Under the pieces are notes generated by a model, which saw only the letters and a program-made list of their open reading frames with translations, made no database searches and was not told the DNA's origin. Of a stretch of 30,000 bases of DNA, positions 1 through 26,040 are shown one piece after another. This DNA comes from Botryococcus braunii. Its lineage: Eukaryota > Chlorophyta > Trebouxiophyceae. The stretch spans positions 502,556 to 532,555 of the forward strand of contig KV908407.1 in assembly GCA_002005505.1 (NCBI GenBank), written 5' to 3'. The position numbers were made by a program, and so were the translations under genes. The stretch's first letter is position 1. Every line of letters begins with the position of its first letter.

Positions 1-159
1 CACAAAGTCGTCACATGGCTCATATTCACAGTCGTCATATGGTGAAAATTGTCATATACTTAGGATTGTCACATACGGACAGCAAGCGCTGCAACTCGAA
101 TCCAACCCATTAGGCCTGACCAGCCCCGAATACTTTGAGGGCAGGAGGTGTTGGGCTCG

Positions 160-402
160 TTGAAAAAGACAGGTGGCAGGCAGGTGTTGTACTGGTTGTA
201 CATTTTTAGACGGGCGGCAGGCAGGTTTTGTACTAATCGTGCATTGGCAGGCCGGTGGCAGGCGGGTGATGTAGGTTGTAGCCTTGTGGGCAGGTGGCAG
301 GCAGGTGATGTACTCGATGTACATCTGCAGGCAGGTGGCAGGCAGGTGATGTACTAGATGTACATTTGCAGGCAGGTGGCAGGCAGGTGTTGTACTGCTT
401 AT
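160..402 (+). repeat. Minisatellite, unit about 42-45 bp
   Basis: Five to six degenerate copies contain the core GGCAGGCAGGTG followed by TTGTAC or ATGTAC and a second GTACAT. The copies from about 300 to 400 are the most alike. On the strand of the flanking kinase gene each copy reads CAGGTG, which resembles a splice donor. Confidence 0.85.
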
Positions 403-528
403 ACCCAAAAACGTGGGAGGACAAGGGTATGTCTTGGACATTTTATGAACGCAAGGGCGTTGTGCCTCTGTGCAGGGTATACATGTTTGCATATGCGATG
501 TGCATGGGTCAGGTATGTATACGAATCT

Positions 529-634
<106 letters not shown>

Positions 635-783
635 CGCGTGCATGCTGCAGATGGTAAGTGCACCCAAGTGGGTTAGGCATGCATGTGTTGCATACACAGG
701 ATGCATGTGCTACATGGATGTGTCCACATGCGTATGTGCGCTGCAGACACATGCGTCTACATGTGAGCTGCAGGCGTTACATA

Positions 784-957
784 TGAGGGTAACGTGGGTG
801 CATGACGTGGGTACACATGTGGGTTGCGAGGGTGCCATGTGCGTAATGTGGGTACACATGTGGGTTGCGTGGGTGCCATGTGAGTAACGTGGGTACACGT
901 GCGGATAATGTGGGTACCCATGTGAGCAACGTGGGTACACATGTGGGTAACGTGTGG
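784..957 (+). repeat. GTGGGTACACATGTG tandem array
   Basis: Degenerate tandem copies of about 24 bp (48 bp as a higher-order pair) carry GTAACGTGGGTACACATG and GGGTGCCATGTG. The array ends about 15 bp before the splice acceptor at 971-973. Confidence 0.8.
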
Positions 958-973
958 GAGAGTGGGAGGGCAG

Positions 974-1722
974 GTGATGGGGCCATGGGAGCATACCACA
1001 TGCTCAAGTTCGGCGCGGTACAGCGCTGCCCGTCTCCCGCGGCGTTTGTTGCGGACATGGTTGCCCTCTTCAACCGCGAATGCAACATCTACTCTCCCCG
1101 GGGCATCAACTTGGACACGGTTGGCCCTCCACGTCCTCCATCTCTCGTCCTCACCCACCGTTCTTTAGTCTGATCTCTTCACTCCGGCGCTTTTTCCCAG
1201 CTTATTATTATATCCTACTTTTGCGTGCTTTGGGCCCTTACCTCCCCCCAAACCCCCCTTCCCCTTGTTCAGCATCAGTTGAATTGTACTTCTTGCTGCG
1301 GCCAAATTGTGGCACTCTTGGGTGTCCACAGGGCTGGTAACCGTCTGGCCCGTTGTTCGGTATTTCTTGGATTTCTAGAATATTATCCACATCTGGTCAC
1401 ATGGCTGTCCATCACCTAGGTGATCACCGTCTGGTCACATGGCTGTCCATCCCATCCTTGTTTTTACTTCAAGCCTTTACTGCTCACATGCATGCTCACA
1501 TGGGAGATCAAGCTGGCGCAGGTGATGAAGCACAGCCTCCAGCTGGCGCGCAAGCATGAGGTGACGGTGGACAGCGGTTACGCCGCCTTAGTCATAGGCT
1601 GCTGCGTTGTGGTCGGCTTTGCAACCGCGCTGGACCCCAATGTGAATCTGATGGACGCAGCCACCCCGACCCTGCTCGTCCACAACTTGACCGGCCGCCA
1701 GCTGGGCCGCCTGTACACATAG
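974..1722 (+). CDS. ABC1/ADCK (UbiB-like) atypical kinase, C-terminal two exons (partial)
   Basis: Two exons can be joined in frame: 974-1119 (CAG acceptor; donor ACG/GTTGGC) and 1507-1722 (GGGAG acceptor; stop TAG at 1720-1722). Together they give about 120 residues. The first encodes DGAMGAYHMLKFGAVQRCPS and continues through AAFVADMVALF to GINLDT. The second encodes IKLAQVMKHSLQLARKHEV, then DSGYAALVIG, then VVVGFATALDPNVNLMDAA. This matches the C-terminal helical part of the ABC1/ADCK family, where a 'V-E-G-R-LDP' segment near the end is characteristic. The family acts in mitochondria and plastids in isoprenoid-quinone metabolism. The kinase motifs themselves must lie left of the window, so activity cannot be judged. 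The acceptor choices are inferred from phase and family alignment. The 387-bp intron contains a 38-bp direct repeat. Confidence 0.66.
1393..1452 (+). repeat. 38-bp direct repeat around a 14-bp palindrome
   Basis: CTGGTCACATGGCTGTCCAT occurs at 1393 and again at 1431. Between the copies, 1411-1424 is the perfect palindrome ATCACCTAGGTGAT, overlapped by the palindrome GGTGATCACC. The whole lies in the last kinase intron. Confidence 0.9.
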
Positions 1723-3573
<1,851 letters not shown>

Positions 3574-3609
3574 CCCCCCCGCTTCGGGCTTGTGTTCATC
3601 CTCTGGGCA

Positions 3610-9523
<5,914 letters not shown>

Positions 9524-12059
9524 CGCTCTTCCTTACTGCCCTCTCCTTCTCCCTTTCCCCCGGGCTTGTAGCCTCACTTCACGAAGTAACTGCCTGGCTG
9601 CTTATATGCTTGGCAATTCTGGAACGTTGCTAGGGCTGGCCTTCTTCCTCCCCCCTGGTTATTGCCAAAGCTCTGGCTGTCTCCTGGGCTCTCTGAACTA
9701 CAAGGGCGTGTCGGTACAGACACACACGTTTCCTCCTTGTTGCGAAAGGCGCGCTTGCCGCCAGGCAGTGAAGGATACGATGAGGACTTAGTGTTGTGAC
9801 CGCACAACGCGTGGCTCCAAGCTTTAGGTGGCCGTGCCTTCCTCCGATGCACTGGCTTGTTGTAGTGGGGAAGCAGTTGTGTCAGCGCTCTGGGATCTTG
9901 AGGTGGGCGGACTTGCCAGAAGTAGCCACTGGCCAGAAGTCTAAATTTTGATCCCCGAGGCCTTCACAATGAGGGATTCACCCCTTTTCTTTAAGAGTAT
10001 TGGCTACCCCTTGCCACCTGCTGATACCAGTCTAGCCCGCCGCTGGCTCGGTGCTGCCGACCGATCGGGATGCCTGACCCCATCAAACATGCTGAGAACA
10101 CGTTAGAGCTTGCAGATGAGCCTGTAATTGCACTGGTCAAAATGCTCACCCTTCTATGCCCTGCGATCTTTACCTTGGAACTTTTTGCTCCATCCCCTCC
10201 AGGTTCTGTATCCTCTTCTTATGGCCACATCCTTGTTCCTTCTATAACTACGGAAAGGCGAGAGATGGAAGAAGGGGGGGGGGGGTCAAGAGGAGAAGAA
10301 TGGCGAAAGTGCTGGGGAAATGTGAGCCACAGATGGAAAATGCAGGGAAAGAATGAGATCCAAAGGGACAAGTCAGCGAGGAAGGCTCAAGGTCTCCAAC
10401 CACCCCTTCCCCTTCACCAGTGGGAATGTGTTTCCACTCTCTTGCCTTTGATAGACTCAAGTAATTGTTGGTCAATGGTGTGGATAATTGTACCTAATAA
10501 CAAATTCCAAAAGTTATTGTCGTGTTAGTTGAGCGGGGTGAAGGTGATGCTCCACCCCACAAACAGCGGACTCTGTGTCCGTGTTTTCCCTGAGGCAGCG
10601 AGCCTTCACCATATCACGTCTATATCTGAACACGAATCTGACAATTCCGTGAAATTGTGAATCGTTATGGGTTTTTTCACTGTCAGGTTTGTATGCGACA
10701 AGTTCCCTTGATCCTCGTGCATTCCAGCATGAAGCCCCAGCGCCGATACCACAGAGTACCAGCTACAAGAAATAACTGGTTACATAAGACTTTTGCTCTT
10801 TGTTAACATAGTATGAGGATGTTAAATTACATCCGATCACGCTGAGTCCTCGGCACCGAGGAATTTACATCTGGGAATTCACTCGAATAATCCAGCCCAG
10901 CAGTACCCCTTACTTGAGTCCTAAAACCCACCGTATTTGGCTTATCCTTGAATTCAAGGCTTTGTTGTCACCGATCCGCAACCCTTCCCGTGCTTGTGTC
11001 CGCCCGATTGTCCCAGGTGCACAAAGACCAACGACAAAATTTGTGGCAAAATCAATATACGAATATATATTATTAACCTTCCAATATAACTAATAGGGCT
11101 TGGACATCATATTCTGAAAGTCCGAGTTTCTGTCGACTCAACAGGTAGATAGTACCGAATCAAAGGTTTCTATTTCCGAACGGGTACGTATGGGCTTGAT
11201 TCACGTGTTGTATGCCACGTCAGTGCGGGGAGGTTCATCCGAGTCGGGTGATCGGACCGATGATCCGTTGTGTGTCAATTCGGGAAGGAACGACCGCCAA
11301 AATGTCAATTCAAGGTTACAGTCTGCTCTTTTGCAAGTGTAGCGTAACCTGAATGCAAACTGAGGCGCGTCCCAGAGGCAATATCCCTAGCCTTACCCAC
11401 GGGCATGGTTCCTGGGGCCGAAAGCTTTCCATGGCAAGGTCTCATTCCACTTCATTGCATTGGTCAGTGAGCGTTTCGCATTTCATTCCATCCCCTCGCA
11501 TGTTGTTTCAGCAGATGCTACAGCGGAGCTGTGGGAGCTGATCCAGCTCATTACACACATGCACGTACGCACGAACGCACGCACACATTAGTTGGTAGCG
11601 GGAGAGGTTTAAACGCTCCGGATCTCGACGTGGAAAGCAAGCAGTTGCAATACAAAATCTGCGAACCTCTGAAGACACTCTCTGTCCCTTACACTCCTTA
11701 AGAGATCACTTCACCCAAAAAAGAAAATTACAAATCTTGGCCAACAATGCAGTAGCTACGAAATCCGTGTCCTGGACGTTCAGTGCTGTATGGAGGACTT
11801 GGTGGTGTTCGCTTGGCATTCTGAAGCGAAGGCCTTGGCGCAAGTTCATTACACGTTCACCTGACTCGTTTGCATTCTGGAGCTTAAGCCATCGTAATCC
11901 CTCTTGTTTCAGCAAGGGAATGCTTGAAACGTTGTGCAACGGTTCCGGTGTCTGTTGTCCTCGGGTCCGCGGTCAGCTTCGCTTCCCCAAGCAAAAATTT
12001 TGAGACTTGACATTCCATCTAATTGAATATCGCCGAGGTGTTGCACAATGTGCGTCTGA

Positions 12060-12175
12060 GCTCAGGGGCCCCCCCCGGGGTTTCGAGGGGGCCTCAAGGC
12101 CCTCGAGTCGAGGGGTTTCGAGCGGTGGCCTCAGGGGGCCTCCAGGGGGCCCCCCGGGGTTTCTAGGGGTACTCC
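12060..12175. repeat. GC-rich GGGGTTTCGAG repeat block
   Basis: Three copies of GGGGTTTCGAG or GGGGTTTCTAG are separated by G/C blocks (GGGGCCCCCC, GGGGGCCTC) and the odd palindrome CCCTCGAGTCGAGGG. The block is much more GC-rich than its surroundings and could fold extensively. Confidence 0.8.
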
Positions 12176-12792
12176 ACTCTGATGAGGTCACTAAACATCA
12201 TGTTGAAGAAGCCAGTGATCTTCGAGAAGAAGGAAGAAGAAGAAGTACAAGTGTACATGTATAGGCATGGCGGGACGGAGCCCATCCTGTAAACGTTCAG
12301 TAATGTCAGGACGTCCTGGCAGTGGTGACTTCGAAGGGAAGAATATGACATCGCTAAGCGGCCACGGGTCCACATCATGATTTCAAAATCTTCGGTACCC
12401 GGTTAGGACCCGCCAGACATGTACATGTTTTCATCCGCAAGCTTATTATTGAACCTGGGTAGGGGTTGGACAGGGGAAGTCCCTTCGCATCATTTCTCAA
12501 AACCAATACAAAAGAAATCATAACGGCTGGAGTAATTTATGACGTCCCTTGGCATTACAATCAAGACGTCCTTATGTAGAACGGACAGATATGATCATAA
12601 GTTAAACAGGGGACATCCCTTGGCATACGTTAAGACTATTACATATAAGACGTCCTCGCAAATCAATCGTTTGCAAAGCAATCCAGCATGGAGATACGAT
12701 AAGAGCCACGAGGACCACTTACTGCATCTGAACAAGTTGGAAAGGTACAGACCCTGGACGGTTACTTGTCCAGAAGTTACTATGTTGTACAT

Positions 12793-12831
12793 CCTAGGCC
12801 TGTACACGTGGGGCACATGTACAGGTCCTGG
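12793..12831. repeat. Inverted repeat, 18-bp imperfect arms
   Basis: Left arm CCTAGGCCTGTACACGTG (12793-12810), spacer GGG and right arm CACATGTACAGGTCCTGG (12814-12831). Fourteen of 18 positions pair as Watson-Crick. The GTACAGG(T/C)C(C/T)TGGAC core recurs about 70 bp downstream, and TTGTCCAGAA occurs twice (near 12768 and 12912). Confidence 0.85.
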
Positions 12832-12963
12832 ACAGCAGCGCTGCTTTTCCAGGACTCACACTGTAAGCCTCGTATACACCTGCACGTATGGTACAGGCCT
12901 TGGACACACACTTGTCCAGAAATTACGTAACTCCTGCTCACAATGTTGCAACCTCCTGTAATC

Positions 12964-12983
12964 CCGTGTTTACGTAAACACGG
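12964..12983. repeat. Perfect 20-bp palindrome
   Basis: CCGTGTTTACGTAAACACGG is identical to its own reverse complement. It has no spacer and lies in the gene-free region. Confidence 0.97.
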
Positions 12984-13776
12984 ACGTTCAACGCGGGAGC
13001 CAGTAACGTGACGAGGCTCTCGACATTCATTAGTTCACTGAAGTAAAGCTGAAGTATGATATCGATAGTGCAACTTCCATGTCGGGAGACCAGACCTTGG
13101 TTGTGATGTTGGGAAAGCATTGCTGGGCTACCAAACAAAAAATTTTGAGCCCAATTGGTCGAGACCAATACTTGTAATCAAAATTTGTCAAAGGATTTGA
13201 CGGAGGGAACTTTCTGAAAACATGTAATTCTTTCTCCTTCTGAATATGTTCCTGACAGCCACGTAAGCCCCGATACAATAGAGGAGTCCGAGATTCCAGT
13301 CTGGGACTGATGGATATTTGCAATATTACTACAATATTCCAAAGGTGCGCCACGTGGGTCCACGCGTCGATCCACCATGAACGTGCACGTCAGCCTGCAA
13401 GTCGACTGGAACACCAAACAAGCCTTGCGAACCCTGCGGTCAGTACAGATATCTCGCTTTTGTAGTTTCACAGAACTATATCAGCCGTCATGTTGCAATC
13501 ATTACGTGTACATTACAGATCCAAAGCCCCCAAACAGTCATGCGCCGCTGTCCGCGCTTTCCCTAAGCCCCACGCCATGGCCGCGCCCAGGATTGACCCC
13601 ATGCAAATGTCCGAAGCCAAAAGCCCATTCAAGGTTATCTTCCTTGTGAAAGGAAAGGAAATTCTTCATGAAGTGCTCCGCCTTTCATGTCCTCTACCTT
13701 TTCAGCCCTGCGGGGCCGTGTTGTTCTTCTTCCACCTACGACAGCTCGCTCCAACCCTGGTGGCCACCCGCATGGT

Positions 13777-13895
13777 ACATCCAAAGTGGAGCTCGTGAGC
13801 TAATTCATCAAACCGAGCATGACCTCGCTAAACATGTTGTACCCGTGTGGTGCATCCAAAGTGGAGCCCAAACTGGTCATGACCTCGCTAAACAC
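13777..13895. repeat. Imperfect direct repeat, period about 60-74 bp
   Basis: ATCCAAAGTGGAGC (about 13779 and 13853) and CATGACCTCGCTAAACA (13818 and 13878) each occur twice in the same order. This shows a tandem duplication followed by an indel. Confidence 0.88.
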
Positions 13896-14695
13896 ATTGC
13901 TGCATAGCTATGGGCTACGCACCAAAGTTGCTCAACCTGCCAACATATCTGAAGTCAATCATGTGTGTTTTCCCCCTTTTTCTTTGTTTTAGCTTTTTTC
14001 TTTTTTTCCCATTTTTTTTTGGGGGGGGGGGGGGGAGGAAAGGGTATTCTTTGGAGACAATTCCAGACTTTCAGCTGCAGAAACTTTGCAAAACGATGGT
14101 AGGAACTGATACGCATTCGGAAGTGCGTCCTCGTGACCCCCACCTTGCAGGGTGGGTACCCAAGGTACCCATCACTTATATCCCGTCACACCCGATACTG
14201 CAAGCAGAGGCCTTCGCGCCTTTAATGCAGCAACGGTCCTTCCGGAGGTGCGTGCCTCGCATTGCAGTGCCATCCGGCCTATTCAGCTCGGTCCTTGGTC
14301 ACACTATTGACTTGTGCCGTTCCAGGATGCCAGTGAACGCGCCCTTTGTCGTTATCGATCTAGCGCGAATTTAGAGACAGCAGTCTCTTGGGAGCGCGGC
14401 CTCCAGTGTGGGGAGTTGGGGCGACGGGCACGAGACACTGCGCCATGCAGAAGAGCAACAGACAGACCGTTTATCGGTTTTCTCGGGGTTCTGGAAAAAT
14501 GTACAAGGACAACTGCAGGGTGGGAACCCCGAGAGAGAGGGCTTCGGGAAACAGGGCCACGTTTCACCTTTTACCCTTTTCCGGAAAACCTAGACCGGTG
14601 CAGGAGCACCACTCAGGAGGGTTTCTGAGCGCCTTGGAAACCCTGGGCAGGGGCAGGAACCCGACTGGGAGGGTTTCTGGCAGCCCTCGGAAACC

Positions 14696-22161
<7,466 letters not shown>

Positions 22162-22244
22162 GGTTGCGTGTTCTCCTCTCTCCCTTCAGGCACTCATCCA
22201 GGGCTCCTTCCCACTGAAGCCCCACGGAGAAACCCCCGGTATCT

Positions 22245-22357
22245 GAGAAGAAGAAGAGGAGGAGGAGGAGGAGGAGGAGGAGGAAGAAGAAGAAGAAGAA
22301 GAAGAAGAAGAAGAAGAAGAAGAAGAAGAAGAAGAAGAAGAAGAAGAAGAAGAAGAA
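22245..22357 (+). repeat. (GAG)n(GAA)n triplet tract upstream of the gpsA start
   Basis: About 113 bp of pure purine on the plus strand, with GAA, GGA and GAA blocks. On the gpsA sense strand it is a TTC/TCC pyrimidine tract 84-196 bp upstream of the ATG, so in the 5' UTR or core promoter. Poly-Ser, poly-Leu and poly-Arg translations of it are artefacts. Confidence 0.97.
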
Positions 22358-24320
22358 CGGCATTGTTGACGAATGAAGAAGTACCGCCAATACTGGCATT
22401 GAACAATACAAATGGTCTCACGATAATCCTGCCGTTTCCCAATATCAGCAAACGTATCCACAAGTCAATACGTTTAAACCTATCTTTTGCTCATAGCCGC
22501 GGGTCAGAAGCGGTAGAGATCATTGGCAATATAGGGGAAAGATTCCCAATCGTCAAGCCTTGTTTCCGTGTCTACCTGGACAGGTACTAGTACGGAGCTG
22601 CCATTTATTTCACCTGGATGTTTCGAGGCTATCTGCACTCACAATGCCTCGCTAAAGCACCAGTTAAAAAAAGGCATTACGTTTGTAAGTCGCCATCAAC
22701 GAACGGCCCTGCCTTAGAAAGACAAGGCATTCAAAGGGCGTCATACTCATAATGTACGTGTGATTTGCGCAGATTCAAACCATCTTGTGCAGCGTGAACC
22801 TGGGGTAACACACTGACAGCAGCACCGAACGCTCCCTAGGACGGCAACAGGACTAGGCTCAAACGCTGTATGCCTCAGACCTTTTACTAAACCATCATGC
22901 CCGCATGTATGAGGCCTTAATTTTAACAAGTAACCTCGAAAAAGAAACAGTGACAAACCAATATGAGAATTTCGTACCTGTTGATCCACACTTCAGATCC
23001 ACGTTCCGAAATGCCAGAATTGCTGCTGCAGTCCAAACCACCTTTGCAGCTAATAGTTAGACAATTGGATCAAAAGATATGTAAATGTCTTGTACTTGGC
23101 AGTCCTTGACCTACTCCACTCACTCCGGACCGTAGTACCAGATCTCTGGCGATCCCGCTCCCGATCAGGACAATCGGTCGCACATCATCCAGCCATCGGT
23201 ACCCATGGGCCGTGGGCAGATTTGACGGTACGGTTACGTAACACAACTTCCTGCAACCTCGTGCCAAGGTTTCCTTTCTAGGAAAACATTCATCCACTCA
23301 CATGACATAACATAATGTTTAGGTCTTTGTTTTATAGCATCACGTGTCACGTACGCAGAGCGCGGGCGCGAGCACGCACGCACATGCAGACACCCACGCA
23401 CTCAGTTTTGAAGAAGTTTCCATGCGCATGCACATGGTGGCTCTTGTAACTTGGCGCGCAAACACAGCTAGTTATCATCACAGGTAACGTTTAACAAATC
23501 AATCATTCATTCATGCGCATGCACACATCATGGTCAACCCATTGCACAGCGGGAGATAGCAAGGCAATCTTTCACTCCAGGTGATTTACATGAGGCGCAC
23601 CTCAGAGCTGGTGGGCGATGACCATCATTTCTTCCTCACAGGTCTGGCTGTCCAGTCTGCGCATCAGATTTTTGTGATCTCCGGCAGTCACCGAGTCAGT
23701 CTCTTCAAGCTGTTGAAGAGAAATGTGAAATATATCAGTCTCAGACCCCTCGGCGCCCTGAGCGTTTGGTAGCAGGAGAGCCACGAAGGAGCTGCATGCT
23801 TGATCAAGCCCATTCATGAATGTGTAGCTCCGTAACTCTCCAAAAATTCTTTAGTCTCCAGCGTTAACCTTACAAGGCTGGCCACCCACTTATATCTACA
23901 TATAAAGGACCGTGAGTCATGGTGCCGTCTGTCCCAGCCTGCAGGTCACCATCATTGTGTCACACAGTAACGGGTTGTCATTGTATACACCCGGGGACAC
24001 TATGTAGTGACTGGCCCCTAATTTAACTACAATTGTAACGTAGCTTCAAGTATACGTTTAAAACGTAAACACGTAATTGAGGACATTATGACCCTCTACC
24101 TTGCCTCCGTCGTCCACCGCGTGCATGAGTACTTCTTCAGTGCATCAGTGTTCCTGGCAGATATGTGTGAGCAGGGAGAAATGGCAGTGGCATTCCAAAG
24201 GACATTACATGACAACGATGTGTTATTTCGGTAGCAGGTGTGCCTTGGAACCCAGGCAAGGGTGCGTGCTGGGGGCTACGCTGAGAAAGCCTGTATATAG
24301 GCTTTGCTAAGAGAGCGGCA

Positions 24321-24800
24321 GGACCCCAATTGAGACGTGACGTCCGTATTGTGTATAGTGCATGCAAGCCAGTCACAACCTCATAAGATATACTTCAATT
24401 GAGACGTGACGTCCTGGAGTCTGCGTGTAAAGTACTTGCAAGCATGTCACAAACTTTATAAGAGGTACTTCAATAGAGACGTGACGCTTCTAAATCTGCC
24501 TGTTTAGTACTTGCAAGCTTGCAATACTAAACAGCTTAAGCCAGTCATGAACCATATGAGAGATACTTCAATTGAGACGTGACGTCTGTAAATCTGCGTG
24601 TATACTACTTTATTGCAAGCCAGTCACAAAGCTTATAAATGATACTTCAATTGAGACGCGACGTCTTTCAATCTGCGTGTAATGTACTTGCAAGCCAGTT
24701 ACAAATTATAAAAGGTATGCCTGAATTAAGACGTGAAGTCCTTAAATATACGTGATCACTTTTGCAACCCAATCCAACATGTGATTACAACTTTAATTAA
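24321..24800. repeat. About 75-bp tandem array carrying GAGACGTGACGTC
   Basis: Six copies with CAATTGAGACGTGACGTC-like starts at about 24327, 24396, 24471, 24569, 24648 and 24722 (spacings 69, 75, 98, 79, 75). Each continues into TCTGCGTGTA, GTACTTGCAAGCCAGTCACAAA and TTATAAGAG segments. TGACGTC is a CRE/bZIP-type core. The 98-bp unit contains a fold-back insertion. Confidence 0.92.
24500..24534. repeat. 35-bp near-perfect palindrome inside one array unit
   Basis: Arms CTGTTTAGTA (24500-24509) and TACTAAACAG (24525-24534) enclose one unpaired C and the perfect palindrome TTGCAAGCTTGCAA. Other units have only one GTACTTGCAAG, so the palindrome is a secondary inverted duplication within this copy. 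Confidence 0.95.
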
Positions 24801-24840
24801 GAGATACGCGAGGACAGTAAGAGAGCAAACTACTCGGTGA

Positions 24841-24909
24841 AGCTCGAGCTAGCCACCGGTGGCTGTAGACCACCCCATGGGGCAATGCATACGTACCCTA
24901 TGGTACGTA
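24841..24909. repeat. Cluster of consecutive short palindromes
   Basis: In 69 bp there are AGCTCGAGCT (24841-24850), AGCCACCGGTGGCT (24851-24864), CCCCATGGGG (24873-24882) and TACGTACC/GGTACGTA arms (24890-24897, 24902-24909). Just after it, CTGTGGTGCGCATG occurs twice (about 24926 and 24953). Confidence 0.95.
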
Positions 24910-25056
24910 ATTAATCCATATACTCCTGTGGTGCGCATGACTTCGAGGTACGCCTGTGGTGCGCATGCTTAGGACCAAGCATTAGGCTTTTCCATCATCA
25001 ATATTTGAGAATACTCCTTTAACTTTCCCTTCAAGACCGTACAGTATGTCCTCCCT

Positions 25057-25200
25057 GAAAGTTGGATCCACCACTGTAACGTTAACAACGGTAACGTTAA
25101 CAGCGTTGTAATATATATAAAATACCAAGGCGTGTTTCCTCCCGGAAACGCTACAAAGTTGGATCCACCAGTGCACTGCAACATTGTAATATATTGAAGG
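25057..25200. repeat. Imperfect direct repeat, period about 97 bp
   Basis: AAAGTTGGATCCACCA recurs at about 25057 and 25154, each followed by CTG-rich sequence and then TTGTAATATAT. TAACGTTAAC occurs twice within the first copy. Confidence 0.85.
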
Positions 25201-25295
25201 CACCATCTCCTCCGCCAGTACGACCAGAGAGTCCTGGTCTGGAAACGGTCACTTTAGACATTCACTTCTTGCTCCCTCAGGACAAGTTCAGAGAG

Positions 25296-25321
25296 AAAAA
25301 AAAAAAAAAAAAAAAAAAAAA
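25296..25321 (+). repeat. A26 homopolymer
   Basis: 26 consecutive A after GAGAG. No target-site duplication or retroelement body was recognised next to it. Confidence 0.97.
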
Positions 25322-25651
25322 CAGTCACGACATCTCTGGATGAATATCCGCTTGATCTTGAGAGAAGCTTCGAAGCTGAATTCTGGCTCCTCAAGTTAAA
25401 TGCTAAAGCAATTCTGTACTACCCGATCATGCGAGGCAGAGACTTGAAATCCCAAATCTCTTGGTCACTGGTTTAACTCCTAAGCCTGATATTCCCAGCA
25501 TACCTGGCATGCGGGAGTGCTTACTAATCTGGACTCCCTAACATCTGTCTGCAGATCTTAACAGCCTTCGAGATCCACTAAGAAATATGAAGCGTTTGGT
25601 AAACGGCCCATAAGTATTGTGTGTTCTACTGGAAGGAAAAAACACCCGTAG

Positions 25652-25736
25652 AGAGTACGTCTATGTACTCTTGGGCAATACTGAAGAGTAAGTAGACGTA
25701 CTCTGTACACATACTGTACAGCTCATTTGTACAGTA
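25652..25736. repeat. Two adjacent perfect inverted repeats
   Basis: AGAGTACGTCTA (25652-25663) pairs perfectly with TAGACGTACTCT (25693-25704). TACTGTACA (25712-25720) pairs with TGTACAGTA (25728-25736). The two stem-loops are eight bases apart. Confidence 0.93.
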
Positions 25737-26040
25737 GAGTACGAACTTTGTATGCTGCGTTAGTCTGCAGGCCTGCCTTAGTCCGAGCGCTCGCAGGAGC
25801 GCTTCGCGTACATGCTGATACGTACACACAGTTTTACTTACTTATAATTACTTATCCCGTAGGTGCATGAGTTATTGCTGATGAGTGGGTGCATGACATT
25901 ACATGCCATGCATGCTTCACAGTACGTTCAAACTGTGTAATACTAACATACTCCAGGACACTTCAGTCACCCGGTTTTAAGACCAGGTGACTAAAGCTTG
26001 CCAGATTCCATGACCCTGAAAGGCTGTGAAATCTTTTAAA

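Larger units (their letters stand above)
9524..14580. other. Long region without a recognisable gene
   Basis: This lies upstream of the dehydrogenase start codon and downstream of the gpsA stop. I recognise no exon on either strand. The longest frame (152 codons from 10070, plus) is unrelated to any family I know. The first tens of bases above 9523 are strongly pyrimidine-rich on the plus strand, giving a purine-rich leader for the dehydrogenase, and its promoter should be here. No long dinucleotide tract occurs. The region contains the GGGGTTTCGAG repeats near 12060, a hairpin at 12793-12831, a 20-bp palindrome at 12964-12983 and a direct repeat near 13777. A T-run and a G-run adjoin near 14010-14035. 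Confidence 0.55.

Noticed and set aside
10070..10528. 152-codon frame on plus strand
   Set aside because: No recognisable motif, low-complexity Gly/Arg segment from a G run, and no consistent splice partners.
13577..13638. Possible first exon on plus strand (MAAPRIDPMQMSEAKSPFK with Kozak-like ACGCCATGG and a donor-like AAG/GTTATC)
   Set aside because: No downstream exon could be found to continue it, so the support is too weak.
24841..24909. Cloning-vector polylinker contamination
   Set aside because: The palindromes overlap common restriction sites, but the flanks are typical of the surrounding region and similar palindromes occur throughout 24.5-28.4 kb. A database search would settle it.
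25296..25321. Retroposon poly(A) tail
   Set aside because: No element body, no promoter boxes and no flanking target-site duplication were found.
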